Shown here piece by piece: positions 1 to 6,435 of a stretch of DNA of 10,650 nt. The position numbers and the translations under genes were made by a program. Position 1 is the stretch's first letter, and every line of letters starts with the position of its first letter. The notes below the pieces were generated by a model. It saw only the letters and a list, made by a program, of their open reading frames with translations. It made no database searches and had not been told where the DNA came from. The DNA comes from Cytophagaceae bacterium UBA6715 (GTDB lineage Bacteria; Bacteroidota; Bacteroidia; Cytophagales; Spirosomataceae), in assembly GCA_002454335.1 (NCBI GenBank), contig DKIP01000056.1, positions 1 through 10,650 of the forward strand, given 5' to 3'.

Positions 1-330
1 GCTGCCGATTTATCAACAATTGATAAACCGATACATCGTCCCATGATGAATTTATCTTTTACAAACTCCATTACCTTTAAAGATAAAATCATTGTATCGC
101 CCGACTTGTTCTACGTATCTGGTCTATACAGCTTTGAAAAGTCATTGACTCCGAAGGCAGAAAAAATGGATGACATTATCGATTTAAACTTGAAAGTTAA
201 TTACTTGATCACGAAGAAATTCAACATTTCCGTGAGCGCAAATAACTTATTAGGTAAAAACTACCAGCGTTATCTGAACTATATTAGCCAGGGACTTAAT
301 TATACAGTAGGGGTTGCTTATTCGTTTTAA
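1..330 (+). CDS. TonB-dependent outer-membrane receptor, C-terminal end (5' end outside window)
   Basis: The reading frame is open from the first base to the TAA at 328-330, so this is the last 109 codons of a longer gene; the Met codons at 43 and 46 are internal. The visible part reads as alternating beta strands of an outer-membrane barrel. It carries the typical final strands of TonB-dependent receptors: a 'SANNLLGKNYQRYL' segment (consensus NLFGKxYxxY), then a 'YTVGVAYSF' last strand ending in the aromatic residue recognised by the BAM machinery. Such receptors import siderophores, vitamins or glycans using energy from TonB; the substrate cannot be told from this fragment. An energy transducer TonB lies two genes downstream, which supports the call. 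The next gene starts 11 nt after the stop, so co-transcription is likely. Another barrel protein of similar fold cannot be fully excluded because the plug domain is not in view. Confidence 0.8.
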   Translation, partial: AADLSTIDKPIHRPMMNLSFTNSITFKDKIIVSPDLFYVSGLYSFEKSLTPKAEKMDDIIDLNLKVNYLITKKFNISVSANNLLGKNYQRYLNYISQGLNYTVGVAYSF

Positions 331-341
331 TCATAACAACA

Positions 342-1301
342 ATGAATCCGATGATCGCATTTATTGAGAATTTGCTTTATACACACGATTGTGTGATAAT
401 CCCAAATTTTGGAGGTTTTGTGCTGAATACGCAAGATTTTCAATTGGATGATGCGCAGGTAATTCATCCTAAATCTAAGTGGGTTGCGTTCAATGAACGC
501 CTACGATCAGATGACGGTTTAATTGCTACGAGTTGGGCAAAGGAAAAAGGAATTAGTCAAAAACAAGCTTTCACTGCCGTTCATAAATTCGCTGAAACTT
601 TATCTTCTCAAATTAAAGTTGATAAGCAATTTCAGTTTGGGAATATTGGGACTTTCCATTTGAGCAAGTCAGGTAGATTGCAATTTGAACCGATTCAAGC
701 GATCAATTTTGATTTAAATCAGTATGGCTTAACAGCTGTTTCTATTGGACAGATTAAAAAGAAACCCGTATTACAAGAAACCCCTGTGGAGAAGTCGGCG
801 GTTGATATGCCAACAATCCAACCTGCACCTAAACGTACTCGGCAGCATCAATTTTACACTTATGTGTTATTAGCATTTCTATTCGGAGGAGTTGCAGCTT
901 ATTTTTTGACAGAACCTAACTCGCGCTATGTAAATAGTTCGTTTAGTCCCTTGACTATTCGGATAAAGAAAACAAAGCCAGCAGCTCCTGCTAGAATAGC
1001 AATCTCTGAAGCTCCCCAAAAAGAACCCGTAGTAGCGGCTGTTCAGGAAGAAATTTCGGAGCCTGTTTCAGGTGGGATATTTTTGGTGGCCGGTAGTTTT
1101 AAAACCGAAGCAAAAGCGGCGACCTGCCAGGCGGAACTTGTAGCCAAAGGTTTTGAAAATGTGCAAATTATTGAGAAACAAGCAGGTGAGGGGCATTACC
1201 GCGTGAGTGTAGGAGAAGTGGCAGATTTTGATGCAGGTTATGCAGCGGCAGCACGCTTGAAGGCAGAAAAAAAATTAGATATTTGGGTTTACAAAAGATA
1301 A
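342..1301 (+). CDS. HU-CCDC81-like / transmembrane / SPOR domain protein
   Basis: This 319-residue protein has three visible parts. Residues 1-118 resemble the paired HU-like (CCDC81-type) domains found in Bacteroidota, with 'IPNFGGFVL' near the start and 'GNIGTFHLSKSGRLQFEP' at 100-117. Residues 171-189 are one hydrophobic membrane span preceded by the basic stretch 'PKRTRQHQ', which favours an N-in topology. After a Pro/Ala linker, residues 244-318 form a SPOR domain ('FLVAGSFKTEAKA', 'YRVSVGEVAD'), a fold that binds denuded peptidoglycan at division sites. The predicted layout is therefore a cytoplasmic HU-like head and a periplasmic cell-wall sensor. The role is not established; linking envelope growth or division to a DNA- or protein-binding head is inference. 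ATG at 342 is used; ATG at 351 is a close alternative. The TonB gene follows after 3 nt. Confidence 0.85.
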   Translation: MNPMIAFIENLLYTHDCVIIPNFGGFVLNTQDFQLDDAQVIHPKSKWVAFNERLRSDDGLIATSWAKEKGISQKQAFTAVHKFAETLSSQIKVDKQFQFGNIGTFHLSKSGRLQFEPIQAINFDLNQYGLTAVSIGQIKKKPVLQETPVEKSAVDMPTIQPAPKRTRQHQFYTYVLLAFLFGGVAAYFLTEPNSRYVNSSFSPLTIRIKKTKPAAPARIAISEAPQKEPVVAAVQEEISEPVSGGIFLVAGSFKTEAKAATCQAELVAKGFENVQIIEKQAGEGHYRVSVGEVADFDAGYAAAARLKAEKKLDIWVYKR

Positions 1302-1304
1302 GAT

Positions 1305-2078
1305 ATGAGCATCAGCTATTCACAAAAAGAATTTGAAAAAAAGAATCAACGTAAAGCATTCGTCATCACGTTGCTGATAAATGCCGTTTTGTTTCTTTTG
1401 ATTTGGCAGGTTCAAATTTGGAACGAATCCCCCACACCTAAAATTCCAAGTATGGAAGATGGAAATGCAGGTGAAATTACATTCGAGCAGGAACCACCTG
1501 CACCTGAGTCTCAATCCCAACAAGAAATTACACAGACAACTGAGGCTGAGCAAGCTAACACAGTTCCACCATTGACAAGTACCGTGGAGAGCCCTGTAAC
1601 TGTGAAACAAAGTCCACCTGCCGTAGCCAAAGAAGAAAAAGAAGCCGAACCTGTTGTAGATTTGAATTTAACGATGGGCAAACGTTCTCCACGGGCTTCA
1701 ACGGGAGGCAGTGGAACAGGTTCAGGCTCAGGATTAGGAGCAGGTAAGGGGAACGGAACAGGCATCGGAGGTGGTGGAAACGGCAATGGTTCAGGCGCTG
1801 GTAGTGGAGAAGGCAAAATTGCACAAGATTGGACATTCGATACCAAATCGTTGAATGGCATTGATAATGGTTCTGAAACAGGTGAAATCACCTTCTTTAT
1901 TCGCATTAATGAAAAAGGTAATGTAACAGAGATCCGTATTGATCGCACCAACGTGAAATTATCGTTAGCTGAGCGCTATAAAAAATTGATTAAAAACGCA
2001 CGTTTTTATCCAAAGAGTGACGGTATTAGTCGGGGAGCCAGTGGATTTAAAACGATTAAAATTGTGCCTACCAACTAA
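1305..2078 (+). CDS. TonB-type energy transducer with Gly-rich linker
   Basis: The 257-residue protein has a basic N-terminus, one membrane span at about 18-37, an acidic, Pro- and Gln-rich periplasmic stretch to about 128, a striking Gly/Ser/Asn run at 132-170, and a compact C-terminal domain at 174-255. The C-terminal domain reads 'GEITFFIRINEKGNVTEIRI' followed by 'KNARFYP', matching the TonB_C pattern in which a Gly-x-Val-containing strand pair is followed by an 'A.f.P' motif. TonB proteins pass energy from the proton motive force (through ExbB/ExbD) to outer-membrane receptors. The upstream receptor fragment fits this, although no exbBD genes are in view. The gene starts 3 nt after the SPOR gene and ends 2 nt before folC. 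A TolA-like role is the main alternative, since both have a single span, an extended linker and a similar C-domain. Confidence 0.75.
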   Translation: MSISYSQKEFEKKNQRKAFVITLLINAVLFLLIWQVQIWNESPTPKIPSMEDGNAGEITFEQEPPAPESQSQQEITQTTEAEQANTVPPLTSTVESPVTVKQSPPAVAKEEKEAEPVVDLNLTMGKRSPRASTGGSGTGSGSGLGAGKGNGTGIGGGGNGNGSGAGSGEGKIAQDWTFDTKSLNGIDNGSETGEITFFIRINEKGNVTEIRIDRTNVKLSLAERYKKLIKNARFYPKSDGISRGASGFKTIKIVPTN

Positions 2079-2080
2079 TT

Positions 2081-3373
2081 ATGACCCGTTTTGAAGAAGT
2101 CATCAACTTCTTGTATGCTCAGTTACCGGTTTTTCATCGGGAGGGGAAAAAAGCTTACAAACCTGGTTTAGGTAATATTGAGAGCCTTTCGGCCCAATTA
2201 GGCAATCCACATGAGGCATTCAAGTCGCTGCATATTGCGGGTACAAATGGCAAGGGGAGCAGTTCTCATTTTATGGCGTCCATTTTGCAGGAACATGGCT
2301 ATAAAGTAGGACTTTACACATCTCCACACCTTAAATCCTTTACCGAACGAATAAAGATCAATGGACAAGAAATTGATAAACAATGGATTATCGATTTTTT
2401 TGACAAATACCAGCCCTTATTGAATTCTATCCATCCCAGTTTTTTTGAATGGACAGTGATCATGGCCTTCCAATATTTCAAGGAACAACAAGTTGATTTT
2501 GCCATTATAGAAACGGGTTTGGGCGGTCGATTGGATTCAACTAACATTATTCATCCGCTAGGATGTTTCATTACCAATATTGGATTCGATCATCAGGACA
2601 TTTTGGGAGATAGTCTTACATTAATTGCGGGTGAAAAAGCGGGAATAATCAAAGCCCATACACCTATTTGCATCAGTGAAAAGCAGGAAGAAACTATCGC
2701 AATTTTTCAAGCGAAAGCTAATTTGGAGCATGCGAACCTTCGTTTTGCAAGTGACCAAGTACAGGTAAGTGATCCTGAGTTTACGAAAGCTGGCATGCAA
2801 TTGGAAGTGGAAACAAATACCTGGGGAAAATTCACTTTGGAAAGTCCCTATGCCGGAATTTACCAAGTCAATAACTTGCGAGGCGTGATAGCTTGGTGTG
2901 AGCAATTAAATGAATTAGGGATCATTCCTTTTGAATTACCTAAGATTCAGGCAGGAATTGTAGGATGTCGAGAAAATACGATGCTTCGAGGTCGCTGGGA
3001 AATTTATCAAGAAAATCCCTGGATTATTTCGGATACTGGGCATAATGAATCCGGTATTTCGATAATTTTAGAACAAGTAAAGCGATACGAACCTAAGCAA
3101 TTAACCATCGTATTAGGTATGGTTGCGGATAAAGACATTGATCGGGTTTTGAAATTGTTCCCTAAAGATGCAACATATCTATTCACGGAGGCTCATAATC
3201 CGCGGGCTTTAAAGGCAGATAAATTACAGGAAATGGCTAGTCGGCATGGCTTATCAGGTCATTTAGCAGAAAATGTGAATCAGGCCATTGAGCATGCGCG
3301 GAATACTAATTCCGATTTTATTTTAATTACAGGCAGCACATATTTAGTAGCTGAAATAGAAGAAACATTTTGA
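2081..3373 (+). CDS. folC: Folylpolyglutamate synthase / dihydrofolate synthase
   Basis: FolC adds glutamate to dihydropteroate and to folates, using ATP, in the cytoplasm. The 430-residue length is normal for the family. Visible landmarks are the P-loop 'HIAGTNGKGSSS' at 51-62, 'YTSPHL' and 'ERIKING' at 79-95, 'TGLGGRLDSTN' at 145-155, 'GFDHQDILGDSLTLIAGEKAGIIK' at 168-191 (the Lys of the EKAG motif is the residue carbamylated in characterised FolC), 'GRWEI' and 'ISDTGHNESGI' at 304-326, the last replacing the DxAHNP motif of other phyla, and 'ITGSTYLVAEI' at 416-426. The C-terminal Mur-ligase-like domain is complete. It starts 2 nt after the TonB gene, and its TGA overlaps the TTG start of trmB by 4 nt, so it is probably translationally coupled with trmB. 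Nothing suggests truncation. Confidence 0.95.
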   Translation: MTRFEEVINFLYAQLPVFHREGKKAYKPGLGNIESLSAQLGNPHEAFKSLHIAGTNGKGSSSHFMASILQEHGYKVGLYTSPHLKSFTERIKINGQEIDKQWIIDFFDKYQPLLNSIHPSFFEWTVIMAFQYFKEQQVDFAIIETGLGGRLDSTNIIHPLGCFITNIGFDHQDILGDSLTLIAGEKAGIIKAHTPICISEKQEETIAIFQAKANLEHANLRFASDQVQVSDPEFTKAGMQLEVETNTWGKFTLESPYAGIYQVNNLRGVIAWCEQLNELGIIPFELPKIQAGIVGCRENTMLRGRWEIYQENPWIISDTGHNESGISIILEQVKRYEPKQLTIVLGMVADKDIDRVLKLFPKDATYLFTEAHNPRALKADKLQEMASRHGLSGHLAENVNQAIEHARNTNSDFILITGSTYLVAEIEETF

Positions 3374-4035
3374 GTAGACAGAAAACATATAAATACGAAT
3401 GGGCTGAGCGATTAGCAAACGTCATTCAAGCACCTAAACCATTTTGGAGTACCTGCCAAGGCAAATGGAATTCGGATTATTTTGAAAATGCTAATAAGTT
3501 GGTCGTTGAATTGGGCTGTGGTCGGGGAGAATACACGAATGGCTTGGCTAAACTGTTCCCCAACATGAATTTCATTGGTGTTGATGTAAAAGGTGATCGA
3601 TTAGCGGCTGGTGGTCGAGAGGCGGATGCGTTAGGTTTAAGCAATGTGGGATTTTTGCGTATTCAGATTCAATTCATTGAAGATTTTTTTCTGCCGAATG
3701 AAATCGATGAAATTTGGATTACCTTTCCGGATCCTCGAATGAAAGATCGAGATGAAAAGAAGCGTCTGACATTTCCATTTTTCCTCGAGAAATATTTACG
3801 TCTCTTAAAACCGGATGGAATCATCCATTTGAAAACAGATTCAGAACCTTTTTTCGATTATTCGATGGGGCAGTTCCGAGCACATGGATTACCTATTTTG
3901 GCTGAAACTAAAAATCTCTATGAATCGGAGTGGAATGATGATCACTTCGGGATCAAGACGCGCTTTGAAAAAATTTGGTTTGACAAAGGCTATTCGATAA
4001 ACTATGCACGGATTCAAAACAAAAAAGAGGCCTAA
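3370..4035 (+). CDS. trmB: tRNA (guanine-N7-)-methyltransferase
   Basis: TrmB methylates guanosine 46 in the variable loop of tRNAs using S-adenosylmethionine. The 221-residue sequence shows the SAM-binding motif 'VVELGCGRGEY' at 45-55, the acidic end of the second strand 'IGVDVKGDR' at 69-77, the family signature 'ITFPDP' at 117-122 followed by 'KKRLTFPFFLEKYL' at 130-143, 'HLKTDSEPFFDYS' at 153-165, and the 'KTRFEKIWFDKG' tail motif at 196-207. The start is TTG within the sequence TTGA that also supplies the folC stop. No ATG occurs in frame before Met66, which lies inside the SAM-binding region, so TTG is the only sensible start. The last codons and the stop are part of a terminator hairpin. 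Confidence 0.94.
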   Translation: MSRQKTYKYEWAERLANVIQAPKPFWSTCQGKWNSDYFENANKLVVELGCGRGEYTNGLAKLFPNMNFIGVDVKGDRLAAGGREADALGLSNVGFLRIQIQFIEDFFLPNEIDEIWITFPDPRMKDRDEKKRLTFPFFLEKYLRLLKPDGIIHLKTDSEPFFDYSMGQFRAHGLPILAETKNLYESEWNDDHFGIKTRFEKIWFDKGYSINYARIQNKKEA

Positions 4036-4051
4036 GCCTCTTTTTTGTTTT
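4016..4051. terminator. Bidirectional intrinsic terminator between trmB and gap
   Basis: Positions 4016-4031 and 4036-4051 form a perfect 16-bp inverted repeat with a 4-nt loop (CTAA). The core is GAGGC/GCCTC, flanked by a run of six A on the left and six T on the right, so each strand ends in a U-run after a GC-rich stem. It should stop transcripts of both trmB (+) and gap (-), which converge here. The trmB TAA is at 4033-4035, inside the loop. Confidence 0.93.
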
Positions 4052-4068
4052 CTGAATTTGAATGGAAA

Positions 4069-5061
4069 TTATCCAACACGTGCGATCAAATCAGCAGCGC
4101 GAGAAGAATAACCGAATTCGTTATCATACCAACCCACAACTTTCACTAGGTTACCCATAGCTGTTGTCAATTTAGAATCCAAGATACAAGAGTGTTGGTT
4201 TCCGATGATATCAATAGAAACGATTTCGTCAGTTGTGAACTCCAAGATACCTTTCATTGGGCCTTCAGCAGCAGCTTTCAAAGCAGCATTGATTTCAGCA
4301 ACAGTCGCTTCTTTCTTCAATACAGCAGTAAAGTCAGTTACAGATCCGTCTGGAGTAGGAACACGCATTGCGTTACCATCCAATTTACCTTTCAAGTGTG
4401 GCAATACTAAACCAACTGCTTTAGCAGCTCCTGTAGATGTTGGAATGATTGAGTATGCAGCAGCACGAGAACGACGTAAGTCGGAGTGAGGAGCATCTTG
4501 TAAGTTCTGATCAGCTGTATAAGCGTGAACAGTTGTCATAAATCCTTTTTCGATTCCGAAAGCATCATCTAAAACTTTAGCCATTGGTGCTAAACAGTTT
4601 GTCGTACATGAAGCGTTTGAAATGATTGTCATATCATCAGACAATGTATCATCATTAACACCTAAAACAACCGTAGGAATATCACCTTTAGCAGGAGCAG
4701 AGATAATTACTTTACGAGCGCCAGCTGTTAAGTGTTGACCAGCACCATCTTGATCGATGAAACGACCTGTTGACTCCAACACAACATCAATTCCTAAAGC
4801 ACCCCAAGGCAATTGCTTAGGATCACGTTCAGCGAATGCTTTGATTACGTGACCATTTACAGTAATGCTATCCGCATCAGAAGTAACAGTTCCGTTAAAA
4901 CGTCCATGAACTGAATCGTACTTTAATAAATGCACCAAAGTAGCGTTGTCAGTTAAATCGTTAATCGCAACGATTTCTACATTTTCTTTTTCCAATAAAC
5001 GACGGAAAGTAAGTCGACCGATGCGACCAAAACCATTAATGGCAACTTTAATTTTTTTCAT
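4069..5061 (-). CDS. gap: Glyceraldehyde-3-phosphate dehydrogenase (phosphorylating, NAD-type)
   Basis: This enzyme converts glyceraldehyde 3-phosphate to 1,3-bisphosphoglycerate in glycolysis, and the reverse in gluconeogenesis. With the start at 5061 the protein is 330 residues, the usual size. It begins 'MKKIKVAINGFGRIGR' (Rossmann motif). Asp35 after the second strand ('VAINDL') points to NAD. The catalytic Cys152 lies in 'SNASCTTNCLAP', His179 in 'TTVHAYT', the S-loop runs through 'DLRRSRAAAYSIIPTSTGAA', and 'WYDNEFGYS' is at 311-319. A longer frame to 5112 exists but is rejected: its extra 17 residues are unlike GAPDH, and it would begin upstream of the -7 promoter box at 5095-5102. The gene is the only minus-strand gene in the window, convergent with trmB and divergent from dapD, with its own promoter. 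Confidence 0.97.
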   Translation of the reverse strand: MKKIKVAINGFGRIGRLTFRRLLEKENVEIVAINDLTDNATLVHLLKYDSVHGRFNGTVTSDADSITVNGHVIKAFAERDPKQLPWGALGIDVVLESTGRFIDQDGAGQHLTAGARKVIISAPAKGDIPTVVLGVNDDTLSDDMTIISNASCTTNCLAPMAKVLDDAFGIEKGFMTTVHAYTADQNLQDAPHSDLRRSRAAAYSIIPTSTGAAKAVGLVLPHLKGKLDGNAMRVPTPDGSVTDFTAVLKKEATVAEINAALKAAAEGPMKGILEFTTDEIVSIDIIGNQHSCILDSKLTTAMGNLVKVVGWYDNEFGYSSRAADLIARVG

Positions 5062-5094
5062 TGAATGAATTAATTTGATTTCCTTATTAAAAAT

Positions 5095-5125
5095 CAAAAA
5101 TAGCTTTTTCATTGAACAATTCCAA
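5095..5125 (-). promoter_or_regulatory. gap promoter, Bacteroidota -33/-7 type
   Basis: Read on the minus strand, TATTTTTG (5102 down to 5095) is a perfect match to the -7 consensus TAnnTTTG. It is preceded by TTG (5125-5123) with a 20-nt spacer, within the 17-23 nt reported for this phylum. The transcript should start near 5089, leaving a leader of about 28 nt before the ATG at 5061. The leader has no strong Shine-Dalgarno sequence, which is normal in this phylum. Confidence 0.65.
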
Positions 5126-5144
5126 GAATATAGAAATAAAAACG

Positions 5145-5181
5145 CTATTTAATCGTTTTAAATAGACAATTCAACAATTGT
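5145..5181. promoter_or_regulatory. Two adjacent palindromes upstream of the gap promoter (candidate operator)
   Basis: CTATTTAA (5145-5152) and TTAAATAG (5158-5165) are perfect 8-bp arms with a 5-nt spacer. Directly adjoining, ACAATT (5166-5171) and AATTGT (5176-5181) are perfect 6-bp arms with a 4-nt spacer. Together they sit roughly 55-90 bp upstream of the predicted gap transcript start, a position suited to an activator or repressor. AT-rich DNA makes such repeats by chance more easily, so the regulatory role is inference. Confidence 0.35.
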
Positions 5182-5263
5182 AAACGCAATATTTTTATTT
5201 AGCCAAATTGACAATTATATCATTTTTAACTAATTTTAGCTCGGATACGTTTTTTATTCAAGA

Positions 5264-5343
5264 TATTTTTGCATATTTGTATAAGCGAACGCTATACGGA
5301 TCCAGTGGGGCAGGGGAGTGACAGAATGTCATTTGTCTTTTTT
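5264..5343 (+). ncRNA. Candidate small RNA with its own promoter and terminator
   Basis: TATTTTTG at 5264-5271 is a perfect TAnnTTTG -7 box, though no good -33 TTG lies at the right distance. The expected start, about 5277-5279, coincides with a near-perfect inverted repeat at 5279-5297 (GTATA.GC / GC.TATAC with one bulged A). A G-rich stretch with two GGGG tracts follows (5307-5316), then a short hairpin TGACA-gaa-TGTCA (5319-5331, extendable by G-U pairs) and a T-rich run ending in six T (5338-5343). The implied RNA is about 65 nt. The segment is clearly more GC-rich than the surrounding AT-rich spacer. It has no useful reading frame. The TGACA/TGTCA palindrome could instead be a protein-binding site. 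Confidence 0.3.
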
Positions 5344-5565
5344 GCTAATTTTAAGCAATAATTTTCTCCATATATTATTTTGTTTAATTTATCAACAAAC
5401 TGATAATCAACAACTTAACTAATTAAAGTTTAAGTTAAATTTACTTATGTTTTTCGGGTATAATTGCGCCGCTTACAGAGAAAATCCGTTTTTAATTTCC
5501 TATTCCGCTTCGATAAAATCCTATTTATTGGTAATTTGCGCCTTCAAATTTTGGATACTTAACAT

Positions 5566-6384
5566 ATGAATTCAGTAGAACAGATCATTTTATCGGCGTG
5601 GGACGCTCCAGAAACACGAAATACGCCTGCAGTCATTGCTGCGATTGAGGAAGTTATAGCAAAAGTAGATGCAGGTGAATTAAGAACGGCAGAACCTTTA
5701 GCCGATGGAAGCTGGCAGGTTAACGAGTGGGTAAAGAAAGCGATCGTGATGTATTTCCCAATTCGTCAAATGGAAGTAAGTGAAGTGGGCATTTTCGAAT
5801 ACCACGATAAAATGCGTTTAAAGACAAACTATAAAGAATTAGGCGTACGTGTTGTACCTCCAGCTGTCGCACGATATGGTGCATTTTTGGCGAAAGGAAC
5901 AATCCTAATGCCATCCTATGTGAACATTGGTGCATATGTTGACGAAGGAACCATGGTAGATACTTGGGCAACCGTAGGAAGTTGTGCGCAAATCGGGAAG
6001 CATGTACACCTAAGCGGTGGCGTGGGAATCGGTGGTGTATTAGAACCGCCTCAAGCAGCTCCAGTGATTATTGAAGATGGTGCCTTTATTGGTTCACGTT
6101 GTATCGTCGTAGAAGGTGCGCACATTGGCAAGAAAGCCGTTTTAGGTGCTGGTGTAACGATTACAGGTTCTTCTAAGATTATTGATGTATCAGGTCCAGA
6201 GCCCGTTGAGTACATTGGATATGTTCCTGAAAATTCGGTTGTTATTCCAGGTTCGATTCAAAAGAACTTCCCAGCAGGCACTTACGGTGTTCCTTGTGCC
6301 TTGATTATCGGAAAACGCAAAGAGAGCACAGATTTGAAAACCTCATTGAATCAAGCCTTGCGCGAAAACAATGTGGTAGTCTAA
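5566..6384 (+). CDS. dapD: 2,3,4,5-tetrahydropyridine-2,6-dicarboxylate N-succinyltransferase
   Basis: DapD transfers succinyl from succinyl-CoA to tetrahydrodipicolinate in the succinylase branch of diaminopimelate and lysine synthesis, in the cytoplasm. The 272-residue length is typical. The N-terminal alpha-helical part (1-100) includes 'WVKKAIVMYFPIRQM'. It is followed by a left-handed beta-helix of hexapeptide repeats from about 105 to 205 ('VNIGAYVDEGTMVDTWATVGS', 'AQIGKHVHLSGG', 'FIGSRCIVVEGAHIGKKAVLGAGV') and the signature 'GGVLEP' at 156-161. The C-terminal strands end with 'ALIIGKRKEST'. The start at 5566 gives the family's usual N-terminus ('VEQIILSAWD'). The gene stands alone between a long upstream region and an intrinsic terminator. 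It implies the succinylase route rather than the DapL aminotransferase route used by many Bacteroidota. Confidence 0.96.
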   Translation: MNSVEQIILSAWDAPETRNTPAVIAAIEEVIAKVDAGELRTAEPLADGSWQVNEWVKKAIVMYFPIRQMEVSEVGIFEYHDKMRLKTNYKELGVRVVPPAVARYGAFLAKGTILMPSYVNIGAYVDEGTMVDTWATVGSCAQIGKHVHLSGGVGIGGVLEPPQAAPVIIEDGAFIGSRCIVVEGAHIGKKAVLGAGVTITGSSKIIDVSGPEPVEYIGYVPENSVVIPGSIQKNFPAGTYGVPCALIIGKRKESTDLKTSLNQALRENNVVV

Positions 6385-6406
6385 ACCAAAATCTCCTTAC
6401 CTTTAT

Positions 6407-6435
6407 AACCCGGTTCAAACAACCGGGTTTTTTTT
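6407..6435 (+). terminator. Intrinsic terminator of dapD, touching the next start codon
   Basis: AACCCGGTT (6407-6415) and AACCGGGTT (6421-6429) are perfect 9-bp arms around the loop CAAAC, followed by a run of eight T (6428-6435). It is a textbook rho-independent terminator for dapD. The ATG of the next gene begins at 6436, immediately after the last T, so that gene has no independent leader beyond the hairpin. Confidence 0.9.

Larger units (their letters stand above)
5062..5565. other. 504-nt intergenic region between divergent gap and dapD
   Basis: No convincing protein gene is present. From left to right it holds the gap leader and promoter, the paired palindromes at 5145-5181, the candidate small RNA at 5264-5343, an inverted repeat TTATCA/TGATAA at 5389-5406, and a second AACTTAA/TTAAGTT at 5412-5436. 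For dapD I find only imperfect -7 boxes: TATAATTG at 5459-5466 (7 of 8) and AAATTTTG at 5546-5553 (7 of 8, with a TTG 15 nt upstream). The dapD promoter is therefore unresolved, and a long leader from the box at 5264 is possible. Confidence 0.6.

Noticed and set aside
9..27. Perfect 8-bp-arm inverted repeat TTTATCAA-N3-TTGATAAA
   Set aside because: It lies within the receptor coding sequence, is AT-rich and has no following T-run or promoter context; probably chance.
1511..1951. Pro-rich minus-strand frame of 146 codons opposite the TonB-like gene
   Set aside because: It mirrors the Gly-rich linker (Gly codons read as Pro on the other strand) and lacks domain features; the + strand gene is well supported.
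4205..4489. Plus-strand frame of 94 codons inside gap
   Set aside because: It is a shadow of the minus-strand gap gene, without domain features or upstream signals.
5062..5112. N-terminal extension of gap by 17 residues
   Set aside because: The extension is unlike GAPDH and would start upstream of the -7 promoter box.
5342..5358. TTGCT/AGCAA hairpin as a terminator
   Set aside because: The stem is only five pairs with no T-run on the + side; the preceding hairpin explains termination better.
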